From contig NZ_CP093299.1 in the NCBI RefSeq assembly GCF_024362805.1, positions 2,884,001 to 2,948,000 on the forward strand: a stretch of DNA of 64,000 bases. The letters are read 5' to 3'. The position numbers and the translations under genes were made by a program. This stretch comes from Salipaludibacillus sp. LMS25. Lineage in GTDB: Bacteria > Bacillota > Bacilli > Bacillales > Salisediminibacteriaceae. Below the pieces are notes generated by a model. The model had not been told where the DNA came from. It searched no databases and saw only the letters and a list, made by a program, of their open reading frames with translations. Within the stretch, counting starts at the first letter, position 1, and every line of letters begins with the position of its first letter. Shown here piece after piece: positions 1 to 7,194 of this stretch.

Positions 1-2
1 AC

Positions 3-410
3 TTTTATGGTGAATACAGCATGAAGGGTCGTATAGGATGGGCAAGTTTAGAAGGGTTAGTGTCTGAATTTGCTTATATGGTGTTACTTCTCGAACATTA
101 TGGGATAACAGAAGAGGAAATGATCGAAGAATTGAATATAACAGGCATTTATGATTTTTTGATTAGTGATAATGATTATGATGAAAGTATATCGGAAGAA
201 TGGGTTCAGGAAGAAATATATGTAAAAGAGCAAGGAAGAAAACTACTTAACGCTCTTAAAGAGGGACGAATAGACGACGTTAAAAGATTCCTGAATATCC
301 TTTATGAGAAAGAAATTGAGCCGTTTTCTAAGCAAGGACAACCGTTTCCATTCATATCCCCTGAAGTGTGGGAAGAAACGTGGGAGCAGGTGATAGGTGA
401 TGGTGAGTAA
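3..410 (+). CDS. hypothetical protein, 5' end outside window
   Basis: I do not recognise this acidic protein. The frame is open to the left edge of the window, and the first in-frame ATG (position 21) has no ribosome binding site before it, so the gene probably starts upstream and only its C-terminal 135 or so residues are visible. The visible part is rich in Glu and Asp, looks mainly helical, and has no membrane segment. Its end overlaps the start of the following permease gene by about 14 bases, so the two are probably translationally coupled and part of one operon with the downstream ECF sigma and ABC genes. Confidence 0.55.
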   Translation, partial: FYGEYSMKGRIGWASLEGLVSEFAYMVLLLEHYGITEEEMIEELNITGIYDFLISDNDYDESISEEWVQEEIYVKEQGRKLLNALKEGRIDDVKRFLNILYEKEIEPFSKQGQPFPFISPEVWEETWEQVIGDGE

Positions 411-1104
411 ATGGCAGCAAGACTTAAAGGGGATGTGGGGGACATGGTTGTTTGTCACGACAGGGTGTTATGGTTTGTTTCTAGCATCGTTTATCTTTGC
501 AGATGCTGATTATCCGAAAGACTTATTTTACTTAAATGAACTGTTTATGATTCCACTCGTGACGTTAGTGACAGTGCTCGTTTTTCAAAAGGAATTCGGT
601 GGCTATTTCTCTGAAGTTTTCGCCACGTTTCCATTAAAAATGTGGGAAGTTATCGTTCGGAAGTTTACACTACTCGTCGTCTTATTGATAAGTATTCACC
701 TACTTTGGGTTGGATTATATTGGTTAAAATTTGGTCAGCTACAAACGGTGACCTATGATTATGCAAACCATGAGATGAGTTACAAAACGTTGAATTGGCT
801 GGAACTATTTTCACAAAGTTTGCCGTCATATTTGTTCGTCGCTGCAATAACAGTTGTGGGCCTCGTGTTTTCTAAAAAAGTGTATGGGGGTCTTGGAGCA
901 GGGTTCGGATTGTGGATGCTTGAAGTGTTGACAGGTGGCGGTTTTTTAGGACGATGGACATTATTTACCATCTATATTCCTACTGAGGGCACATTTACTG
1001 AAAATCGTGTAAGTTTAATAGTAATTACTGTCCTATTAGGAATCATTAGTGTTCTTTGGGCCGAAAGAAGAGGCAAATGGGTTACGAATGAGGATATGTA
1101 TTAA
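397..1104 (+). CDS. ABC-2-like membrane permease subunit
   Basis: A 235-residue integral membrane protein with about six hydrophobic segments (roughly residues 15-35, 48-66, 85-105, 145-162, 165-185 and 205-223) and no catalytic motif. Size and topology fit the permease half of an ABC-2 type exporter, but there is no family signature I can name. Translation may start at GTG 397 or ATG 400; the gene overlaps the preceding one. The ABC ATPase three genes downstream (2523) is the obvious partner, with the ECF sigma factor and a second membrane protein between them. Role as transporter subunit is inferred from context. Confidence 0.6.
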   Translation: MMVSKWQQDLKGMWGTWLFVTTGCYGLFLASFIFADADYPKDLFYLNELFMIPLVTLVTVLVFQKEFGGYFSEVFATFPLKMWEVIVRKFTLLVVLLISIHLLWVGLYWLKFGQLQTVTYDYANHEMSYKTLNWLELFSQSLPSYLFVAAITVVGLVFSKKVYGGLGAGFGLWMLEVLTGGGFLGRWTLFTIYIPTEGTFTENRVSLIVITVLLGIISVLWAERRGKWVTNEDMY

Positions 1105-1133
1105 ATGGCATGGTGGCGAAAGGAGGGTGGCTG

Positions 1134-1703
1134 ATGGTATCAGATGACCAATTATTGTTATCGTATAAGGAAGGAAATGCCGGCGCTTTTGAGGCTTTTG
1201 TTCATCGATATCACGGTCCATTGCTTGGTTTTTTAATAAGGAAGCTAAAAGATGTGGCCAAAGCAGAGGACATGACACAGGAAACGTTTATTAAGCTCAT
1301 GCGGCAAGTGAAAAAGGGCGAAATTCCATCGCAAGTAAAGCCGTGGGTGTATCGTGTGGCATTGAATTTGTGCCGTGATCACTGGCGAAGTGCCGGTTAT
1401 CGCTCAGAGTTTTGTAAAGAAGAAATGCCCGATGCGGTATCCCAAGATACGTCGGTCGTAGAGATATATGAAAAGCAAGAAACGAGAAAGCACATCATTG
1501 CCCAATTAGATTACTTATCAGATGTGAGAAAAAATATTATTATCTTAAGATTTTATCAAGATTTAAAGTTAAAAGAGATTGCTGAGGTAATGGATTTGCC
1601 AGTCAATACAGTTAAAACGCATTTGTATAAGGGACTTAAAGAATTAAAAAAATCTTTTGCACAGGAGAAAGGAGGAAGTGAACATGAACAACGATTCTTA
1701 TAA
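1134..1703 (+). CDS. ECF-type RNA polymerase sigma factor
   Basis: A 189-residue sigma-70 family factor of the ECF group. Region 2 is near residues 10-75, with the conserved AEDMTQETFIKL stretch (region 2.2) and the VKPWVYRVALNLCRDHWR segment (2.3-2.4). Region 4 is near residues 120-175, with the helix-turn-helix LKLKEIAEVMDLPVNTVKTHLYKGL. The start is ATG 1134 because AAAGGAGGG lies at 1119-1127 with good spacing; an ATG at 1110 lies upstream of that site. The 3' end overlaps the next gene, which encodes a membrane protein likely to act as its anti-sigma or sensor. Probably directs transcription of its own operon in response to an envelope signal (inference). Confidence 0.9.
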   Translation: MVSDDQLLLSYKEGNAGAFEAFVHRYHGPLLGFLIRKLKDVAKAEDMTQETFIKLMRQVKKGEIPSQVKPWVYRVALNLCRDHWRSAGYRSEFCKEEMPDAVSQDTSVVEIYEKQETRKHIIAQLDYLSDVRKNIIILRFYQDLKLKEIAEVMDLPVNTVKTHLYKGLKELKKSFAQEKGGSEHEQRFL

Positions 1704-2517
1704 ATGTGATAATGAGTTGGAAGAACTGGAGAATGAGTTGGAAGGGGTATTTAAAGCTTATCAAGTTAAAAAGCCTTCAAATGAGGAAACAGAATTCCTC
1801 ATTCAGCGATTACAAAGTGTGGAAGAAGCGATGCCAGATCTGGATGTGGCCCCCTTTGTGAATGGTGGGGAACGCTTGACGTTAATTAGTCACCTTTGGA
1901 TGCAAGCGAAAATGACTCGTTGGTACATGTGGCTTATTAGTTTCCTGTTTATCACCATGTTGACCTTAATGATGAAAGAACCTGTGAATAGGTTGACTGA
2001 TTATTCGTTAAACCCTTTAGCGCAATTTTTACCATTACTCGTAGGCGCAGGCGTTTTTTATACGATTAAAACATGGAATAAAGAAATGCGGATGGTTGAG
2101 ATGATCACACCTTTCCCTCCTATCCTATTACTGTTTAGTAAACTGTTTGTCTTGCTAAGTATTCAGTTGATGTTTGCCTTGGTAGGATCTATCTATTTAT
2201 GGTTGACGTTAGAGCATCTCATGTTTATTCCGTTTATATTAAGCTGGCTCGCACCACTCTTTTTTATTACAGGAGCGTTTGTTGTATTTGTAGCATGGTT
2301 AGGGACGTTTAAGGGAGTGATCATGGGAGGCGCGTTTCTCATGTTGTTAATGACCAACTTTCATTCGTTGATCAGTATGGCTGCGGGCCAGTCTGAGACG
2401 AATTATTACAGTGCACTCCTTATCGTATTAGGGTGCGGTGTGATGATGCTCGCAGGGAGTTATTTAAAAGGAAAGCAATATGACAATACAGATGTGCGAG
2501 CATACAATAGGAGTTGA
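1684..2517 (+). CDS. membrane protein, probable sigma-factor partner or ABC permease
   Basis: A 277-residue protein with an acidic cytosolic N-terminal region of about 80 residues followed by about six membrane segments. ATG 1684 is preceded by AAAGGAGG at 1668-1675 and lies inside the end of the sigma gene, implying coupled translation. A soluble N-terminus before a membrane domain, encoded directly after an ECF sigma gene, is the usual position of a membrane anti-sigma factor, but no ZAS or RsgI motif is visible. The multi-pass C-terminal part could instead be the permease for the ATPase encoded next. The same arrangement recurs on the minus strand at 30726-31502. Confidence 0.55.
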   Translation: MNNDSYKCDNELEELENELEGVFKAYQVKKPSNEETEFLIQRLQSVEEAMPDLDVAPFVNGGERLTLISHLWMQAKMTRWYMWLISFLFITMLTLMMKEPVNRLTDYSLNPLAQFLPLLVGAGVFYTIKTWNKEMRMVEMITPFPPILLLFSKLFVLLSIQLMFALVGSIYLWLTLEHLMFIPFILSWLAPLFFITGAFVVFVAWLGTFKGVIMGGAFLMLLMTNFHSLISMAAGQSETNYYSALLIVLGCGVMMLAGSYLKGKQYDNTDVRAYNRS

Positions 2518-2522
2518 CTGAC

Positions 2523-3371
2523 GTGATTGAAGTAAGAGGTGTAGAGAAAAAGAGAAAAGAGTTCCATTTGAGTATTGATGAGTTAGTGTTGAATAAAGGG
2601 ATGACACTTATTGTAGGAAGAAATGGGGCTGGAAAATCAACTTTTTTGCAACTATTAGCTACTGCTATGATGCCTGATCAGGGAAAGGTCACGTATGCAG
2701 GTGTGTCAGGCGACTATTTAGCGCGTGTTCGCAGGGAGATTGGGTTTTTGCCAACTGCAATAGAATTATATCCAGACATGAAGGTGGGCTCCTTCATGTC
2801 TTACATGGGGAGGATGAAAGCATTACGTCATCCGGAAAACGCGAGCCAAGAGATATTACAGGTCCTTCACCTCACAGAGGATAGTAAAAGAATAATTAGT
2901 CGTTTATCAGAAGGTGCCAAACAGCGGGTGGCACTAGGGCAAGCGATGTTAGGCATGCCCTACTTTTTATTTCTTGACGAACCACTGAATGGTCTTGATA
3001 CGAGGGAGAGGAAGTCCCTCGTTAATTGGATCGGCTCACATTACACAGAACAACGGCAAGCTATCGTTATTTCGCATGACTTAAACGAATGGGAGCGGGT
3101 ATGTGATTATGTGTTATGGATCGATAATGGGCGGCCGGCTTTCTACGGAAGTGTCACGCAATGGAAGTATGTGACTGAAGGAGCAGTGTGGCAAGGACCT
3201 GCTACGGACAAGGAAAAGGATGCTTTTTTGAGAGAAGATATTTTATCTATTAACGAGAGATATATTAGAATTATAGCGGACACACCTCCTAATCGTCATT
3301 TTAAACGCTGTCCTCTTACATTAGAGGATGCTTATTTTTTACGGCTGCGATACGAAAATTATATAATGTGA
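2523..3371 (+). CDS. ABC transporter ATP-binding protein
   Basis: A 282-residue ABC ATPase. It has Walker A GRNGAGKST (about residue 33), an LSEGAKQR signature (C-loop variant of LSGGQ), Walker B FLFLDEP and the switch histidine in VISHD. About 60 residues extend beyond the nucleotide-binding core. GTG 2523 is the better start: ATAGGAG at 2507-2513 gives 9-base spacing, whereas TTG 2514 abuts it. It should energise export or sensing by the membrane proteins encoded at 397 and/or 1684. It is the last gene of the operon; a strong terminator follows at 3422. Substrate unknown. Confidence 0.85.
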   Translation: MIEVRGVEKKRKEFHLSIDELVLNKGMTLIVGRNGAGKSTFLQLLATAMMPDQGKVTYAGVSGDYLARVRREIGFLPTAIELYPDMKVGSFMSYMGRMKALRHPENASQEILQVLHLTEDSKRIISRLSEGAKQRVALGQAMLGMPYFLFLDEPLNGLDTRERKSLVNWIGSHYTEQRQAIVISHDLNEWERVCDYVLWIDNGRPAFYGSVTQWKYVTEGAVWQGPATDKEKDAFLREDILSINERYIRIIADTPPNRHFKRCPLTLEDAYFLRLRYENYIM

Positions 3372-3421
3372 AACTATCACCAACCGTTTTAGTGCGGGAC
3401 AAACGAGTGTGAAATAAGGAT

Positions 3422-3466
3422 AAAAAGGCTCTGAACGTCATTTTTTGATGTTCAGAGCCTTTTTAA
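3422..3466 (+). terminator. rho-independent terminator after ECF/ABC operon
   Basis: The stem GGCTCTGAAC pairs with GTTCAGAGCC around a short loop, with an A-run before it and a T-run after it. It lies about 50 bases after the ABC ATPase stop codon and could work in both directions. Confidence 0.9.
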
Positions 3467-3483
3467 GTTGAGACTTTCATCAT

Positions 3484-3544
3484 TTATCACAGATAACAGA
3501 CGCTAATGTCCTGATTCATTCACCTCCCACTGATTGAAGGTTCG
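3484..3544 (+). repeat. second dispersed repeat (R2), copy 1
   Basis: This segment shares the core GCTAATGTC...TGAT followed by TCCCACTGATTGAAGG with 5837-5902. Its last 17 bases equal the 3' hairpin arm of the 155-bp element that starts immediately after. It may be a partial or fused copy of that element's right end. Confidence 0.5.
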
Positions 3545-3704
3545 TTTTATCCCACTCTTAAGGGTCAGTAAAACCCCCACCTGAAAACTTAAGAAGATCG
3601 ACAAGTTTAGGTGGGGGATAAACTGCCCCTAAAGGTCCCATAAGTTAAACGAAAAATCAGTGGGGGATGAAGGAAAACGCCCACTGATTGAAGCTTAGCT
3701 TTAT
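3545..3704 (+). repeat. 155-bp hairpin element, copy 1
   Basis: Full-length copy of the dispersed element. It begins TTTATCCCACTCTTAAGG and ends GCTTAGCTTTAT. Hairpin A pairs CCCCCACCT with AGGTGGGGG and continues inward with AAACTT/AAGTTT. Hairpin B pairs ATCAGTGGG with CCCACTGAT. In this copy the outer pairing of hairpin A has one mismatch (GGGTCAGT against ACTGCCCC). No coding potential. Confidence 0.9.
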
Positions 3705-3774
3705 ATAGTTTACTTTTCATTGATCGATTTTTCGTATGGAAAAATTAATTGTGACATTCATTGGCGTATCTAAA

Positions 3775-3885
3775 TCATGAGATATAAGATCTTCGGAGCC
3801 GGCTTACCCGGTTAGCTGATCTCTTTGCCTGTGGCATTCTTTTTCAATAGGGTATAACCGCTGGAACAAGCGAACCCCCCTACAA
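3775..3885. other. structured intergenic segment, unidentified
   Basis: Within the gap 3705-3940, AGATC (about 3788) pairs with GATCT (about 3820) around an inner CCGG/CCGG stem, and GAGAT/ATCTC extends the outer stem. A second C/G-rich hairpin follows at about 3849-3882. Read on the minus strand it contains AGCTAACCGGGTAAGCCGG, which superficially resembles riboswitch core sequences, but I cannot match it to a known class. No gene lies downstream on that strand except the distal end of an opposing operon. Confidence 0.35.
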
Positions 3886-3940
3886 AAAAGCTCTCACATA
3901 GGTGAGGCCATGCTTATTCACAGAGTATTGCACTTTTAAC

Positions 3941-4345
3941 TTATGGGATGAAGCGATCTATTTTAGAAGAATGACACGATGACATACAGTTGCACCGTTG
4001 AGACATATTTAAAGTGTCTCCTTCTTTGAAGCCACGCAAGTTAATCGTATTTTTAGGGAAAAGCACGACTGAATGAGAGTACGCAATGGGAGGGATATGA
4101 GAAAAAGGCTTCAATCTTTTTATACAATAAATAATTCGTTGCTCCTTATCTAAAAATACAACGTCAATAGAAAAGAACATAAAATACGTGTGAATAGATT
4201 GACAGGGAATAAGCCAAAGCACGTGATTTCGTCTCACACGTCGTTTAAATCGCCACGCTTGATGTCTTTTTATAAAAGTATTGGCTTTCATTATAGTCAG
4301 AGAGGACGTATAAAAGGTGTGAGAATTAAAGATAGGTTGTTTCAC
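3941..4345 (-). CDS. DUF192 family protein
   Basis: A 134-residue protein recognisable as DUF192 from LIPCQSIHTYFMFFSIDVVF (family pattern: CxSIHTxxMxFxIDVVF), the following LDKEQRI and LKP segments, and a C-terminal GDTL. DUF192 proteins are small beta-rich proteins of unknown function, often beside secretion or pilus genes. Two GTG codons are possible; GTG 4345 is preferred because AAGGAG lies 8-9 bases upstream, while GTG 4363 has only a weak site. It diverges from the CpaF-like gene at 4618. An overlapping plus-strand frame at 4190-4456 is rejected because this strand carries the family motif. Confidence 0.7.
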   Translation of the reverse strand: MKQPIFNSHTFYTSSLTIMKANTFIKRHQAWRFKRRVRRNHVLWLIPCQSIHTYFMFFSIDVVFLDKEQRIIYCIKRLKPFSHIPPIAYSHSVVLFPKNTINLRGFKEGDTLNMSQRCNCMSSCHSSKIDRFIP

Positions 4346-4521
4346 GACGCTTTTCTCCTTCACTCTTATCCTTGTTTAGAGATTCAATTGTTCTTAATAT
4401 GGAATATAACAAACAAGTCTAATCATATGATTACTAATTGCATAAGTTCATTTTAACGAACGATACTGAGTTATTCAACCATATAGGCCTGAGATTAAGA
4501 AAAAAATGCTAAAATTAGGTC

Positions 4522-4579
4522 TTTACAAGTTCTTTATAAAGAACTATACTAGAATGAGAAATCGTTCTATTTTAAGAAC
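4522..4579 (+). promoter_or_regulatory. sigma-A promoter with twin GTTCT-N6-AGAAC operators
   Basis: The -35 box TTTACA (4522-4527) and -10 box TATACT (4545-4550) are separated by exactly 17 bases. The spacer is almost entirely the perfect palindrome AGTTCTTTATAAAGAACT (4528-4545). A second GTTCT-N6-AGAAC lies at 4564-4579, its centre 35 bases from the first, downstream of the expected transcription start. A dimeric repressor binding both sites would block the CpaF-like gene. The regulator is not identifiable in the window. Confidence 0.75.
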
Positions 4580-4617
4580 AAAGGACGGGTATTAACAATT
4601 TGAAAAGGGGTGCGACG

Positions 4618-5667
4618 ATGGCTTTAAGAAAAAGAAATGCAGTTGTAACGCGAAGACCTAAATTAATTCCTCTCAGGCCACTAAAAGCTGACAGGAAAAT
4701 AGTAAATGACGCCTATGTTACGGAGAGACAAGAAAATAACGTGACCACAGGTGCAAATGATGCATTTTATGGTATCTTAGCACCTCTATTAGAAAAAGAA
4801 GATGTGACAGATATTACAATTTTTGGTTCGGATCAGATCTATTATATGAAAGGTGAGCGACCTGTTAGAAGTCAGTTAACGTTTAATAATGATGATGAAT
4901 TAGTGGGCTATATTGAGAAACTGGCTATACGATCAGGCAAAGAAAGAGATAAAGAATCGCCTGTTATGGAGTGGTATTTGCCAGATGGCAATAGAGCAAT
5001 TGCGATACTGCCTCCTTTTAGCTTTAAAGGCCCAGTGTTGCGCATAAGAAGGAATAGACAGAGACAAGCAACACTTGATGATTTGCTCCACGGAGGCATG
5101 ATTGATGAAGGATCATTACACTATCTTCAATCAGCCATTTCTTGTGGTAAGTCACTACTTATTACTGGTGAAAAGCAAGTAGGGAAAACAATGTTACTAA
5201 ATGCATTAGCAACATCGATCCCTTATGAAGAAAAAATTGTCACGATTGAAGAAGATGCAGAACTCACTTTAAAGCAATCCCGTGTCGTGTCACTCGGTTC
5301 CCCTTTTAATACGAGGGTGTTGGAGGCAGCCTTTAAGATGGCTCCGAACAGACTGATTGTTGACGGTGGCAGACCGGCTGATATTTTTGAGATAATTTGT
5401 CAGAGTAAAGACAATGCTGTAAGTCTTTTAGGAACTGTCGAAACGTCTTCACCTGAGGAGGCTCTTGAGAAGCTGGAAGCAGCTGCTGCATGGTTATATT
5501 CAGGCTGGTCCATGCAACTTATAAGAAAAGAAATCATAAAGGCGATTGATTTAATTGTACATGTTACTCAGCTAGATGAGGGGAAAGCAGTCGTCTCACG
5601 AGTTACTAAAGTAGCCGACCTTCAAGGTACAAAGATAGCCTTACAAGACTTCTTCAAATTCACATGA
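4618..5667 (+). CDS. CpaF/TadA-like secretion ATPase, divergent
   Basis: A 349-residue protein of the type II/IV secretion ATPase superfamily, closest to CpaF/TadA. Walker A is GEKQVGKT (about residue 190), with an Asp-box-like EEDAEL after it. The Walker B region reads PNRLIVDGGRP where the family has an IVGE-type motif, so the catalytic glutamate appears replaced. The usual HAN-type His box reads GTVETSSP, so the histidine is also missing. ATG 4618 follows AAAGGGGTG. No tad/pil genes flank it: it stands alone between an operator-controlled promoter and a terminator. It may be a non-hydrolysing regulatory or scaffold protein (inference). Confidence 0.7.
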   Translation: MALRKRNAVVTRRPKLIPLRPLKADRKIVNDAYVTERQENNVTTGANDAFYGILAPLLEKEDVTDITIFGSDQIYYMKGERPVRSQLTFNNDDELVGYIEKLAIRSGKERDKESPVMEWYLPDGNRAIAILPPFSFKGPVLRIRRNRQRQATLDDLLHGGMIDEGSLHYLQSAISCGKSLLITGEKQVGKTMLLNALATSIPYEEKIVTIEEDAELTLKQSRVVSLGSPFNTRVLEAAFKMAPNRLIVDGGRPADIFEIICQSKDNAVSLLGTVETSSPEEALEKLEAAAAWLYSGWSMQLIRKEIIKAIDLIVHVTQLDEGKAVVSRVTKVADLQGTKIALQDFFKFT

Positions 5668-5668
5668 C

Positions 5669-5697
5669 GGAAGGCGGGATTTCCCGCCTTCTTTTTT
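5669..5697 (+). terminator. terminator after CpaF-like gene
   Basis: GAAGGCGGGA pairs with TCCCGCCTTC around a two-base loop, followed by a T-run; it lies directly after the stop codon. The T-run merges with the start of a repeat element. Confidence 0.9.
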
Positions 5698-5749
5698 ATC
5701 CCACTCTTAAGGGGCAGTAAAACCCCCACTGATTGAAGCTTAGCTTTAT
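5696..5749 (+). repeat. 155-bp hairpin element, internally deleted copy 2
   Basis: It has the normal left end (TTTATCCCACTCTTAAGGGGCAGT) and normal right end (ACTGATTGAAGCTTAGCTTTAT) but lacks about 100 bases between them. The junction falls at CCCCCAC, shared by both hairpins, so recombination or slippage between the short repeats explains it. Confidence 0.85.
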
Positions 5750-5836
5750 GATGTCTTCCTTATCTGTAGTGAATTATTTATCACAGCTAACCGTCCGAAA
5801 AACGCCCGCGTCAAAGTAGAGAGCAGAGATAAATCT

Positions 5837-5902
5837 ATATAAGATAACGGATGCTAATGTCTTGATGCACTCAACTCCCACTGATTGAAGGGGCGTTTTA
5901 TC
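5837..5902 (+). repeat. second dispersed repeat (R2), copy 2
   Basis: Matches 3484-3544 over the segment with GCTAATGTCTTGATGCA and TCCCACTGATTGAAGG, then diverges after CGTTTTATC. The right half again equals the hairpin-B arm of the 155-bp element. The rest of 5750-5937 shows no gene. Confidence 0.5.
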
Positions 5903-5937
5903 GTATAGCATGTTGTTGATCATGGTTCTTCAAAGGG

Positions 5938-6933
5938 TTAATTGTTAGAGCTTGAGGAAACAATGACAGCACCGCTTATCATAGCAGCCATCATGGCGGT
6001 TTGTTGTGCTTGAAGAATCGTCTCCATCGTCGTATATAATCCTGTTTGAGGAAGGGTGTTTTCCGTCATTTTATGTCTAGCAATGAAGTTAATGGCTAAT
6101 AAACGATTAATATCTTTATGCCATCTAAACGCTTTTTTATGGTTAAGTGTCTCACTAAGAGAGTGAACAAGGTCCAGGTCAGCCTGAGATGCGTTTATTA
6201 TGGCTAATAGGGCTAGTTCAGGATAATGCATAGACTTTAATTTAAAGCCGCGATGTTTTAAACTGTCTAAAATAGCTAACGAATCACTTATATAAGTGTC
6301 AGAAGGGGTTGTTTCGTCTAACGATAAAATGTGGCACATAAATTGCAAATCGTTCCCTTTGCGAAGACCTTGTTGATGGAGTTTTAAGTAATAATCTTCA
6401 ACTCTATTCATAAGCGTCTCAGCATCTTCGTTTAATTCAGCCAAAAGTACGGCAAGTGGATAATCATTATCGGATGTGATAAATGGGTGGTTTGATTTCA
6501 TCGCTTTATAAATGTGCCACGCTTTTTCAATAATAGTGTCAGGAGCGGTACTCACACCTGTCTCTGTCAGAACAATGAGGGCAGAAAGATACGTAAAGGT
6601 CCCCCTCTTGAATCCTCTCTTTACGAATGCGTCATATATGTGAACTAAATCTTCAATTTTTGTATGGGGATCCTCAAATCGCTGATCTAGGAGTGAAGCA
6701 ATCATAAAACGAGGATAGGATCTCAAAGGAGAAAATAAACTAGCTTCTTTTTTAATCATGTTCGTTAGTTCTTCATATCTATTTAAGTCAAATACTTTAT
6801 CACTAGTAGCGTATGATCCAGCAACCATCATGAATAATTTGTGGTCACTGACCTGCCAACGGAAAGCACCTCGCAGCTGGTTATAAATCCCTTCATAAAC
6901 GTCAAGCGTCTCGTGCATTTCCCACAAGCTCAT
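5938..6933 (-). CDS. DUF4003 family protein
   Basis: A 331-residue soluble protein that I recognise as the Bacillaceae DUF4003 family from the segments FMMVAGSYATSD, PRFMIASLL and KRGFKRGTFTYLSALIVL. It is largely helical, has no signal peptide, and its function is unknown. The start ATG 6933 is set by AAAGGAGATG just upstream (minus strand); upstream in-frame codons either overlap that site or lack one. The last 20 residues contain a small Ala/Met-rich segment and a Ser-Asn tail. It is transcribed away from the nitroreductase gene. Confidence 0.75.
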   Translation of the reverse strand: MSLWEMHETLDVYEGIYNQLRGAFRWQVSDHKLFMMVAGSYATSDKVFDLNRYEELTNMIKKEASLFSPLRSYPRFMIASLLDQRFEDPHTKIEDLVHIYDAFVKRGFKRGTFTYLSALIVLTETGVSTAPDTIIEKAWHIYKAMKSNHPFITSDNDYPLAVLLAELNEDAETLMNRVEDYYLKLHQQGLRKGNDLQFMCHILSLDETTPSDTYISDSLAILDSLKHRGFKLKSMHYPELALLAIINASQADLDLVHSLSETLNHKKAFRWHKDINRLLAINFIARHKMTENTLPQTGLYTTMETILQAQQTAMMAAMISGAVIVSSSSNN

Positions 6934-7129
6934 AAAAAACATCTCCTTTAAAATGATTTCAAGGTTATCAGTTAGTTTAATAGTTAACTTACGTAAATGA
7001 ATCATATTAAGTTTCACGCCAGCTAGAGATAAGAGAGGCAAAACTATATGGCCTTAAGGAGGTATATTAGTGTGACAACATCGGGAACGTATTTAAACAA
7101 CGATACAGAAAAGGCGGTAAGCAGTTTAA

Positions 7130-7158
7130 TTGAGATTCATTTCCCAGATTGCTATAAT
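7130..7158 (+). promoter_or_regulatory. sigma-A promoter for nitroreductase gene
   Basis: TTGAGA (7130-7135), a 17-base spacer and a perfect TATAAT (7153-7158) lie 37 bases before ATG 7195. This rules out the longer in-frame start at 7048, which would be upstream of the promoter. Confidence 0.75.
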
Positions 7159-7194
7159 GCAAATGGTATAAAACGAAAAAGGAGTGACTGTCAT

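Noticed and set aside
3775..3885. c-di-AMP (ydaO) or c-di-GMP riboswitch
   Set aside because: Only a short stretch (AGCTAACC...GTAAGC) resembles ydaO; the other conserved blocks are missing and no suitable gene is downstream.
4190..4456. Open frame on the plus strand, 88 codons
   Set aside because: No ribosome site, no family resemblance, and it lies antisense to the DUF192 gene whose motifs are clear.
7048..7194. Longer N-terminus for the nitroreductase starting at ATG 7048
   Set aside because: A sigma-A promoter lies at 7130-7158 and a strong ribosome site precedes ATG 7195; family homology begins after 7195.
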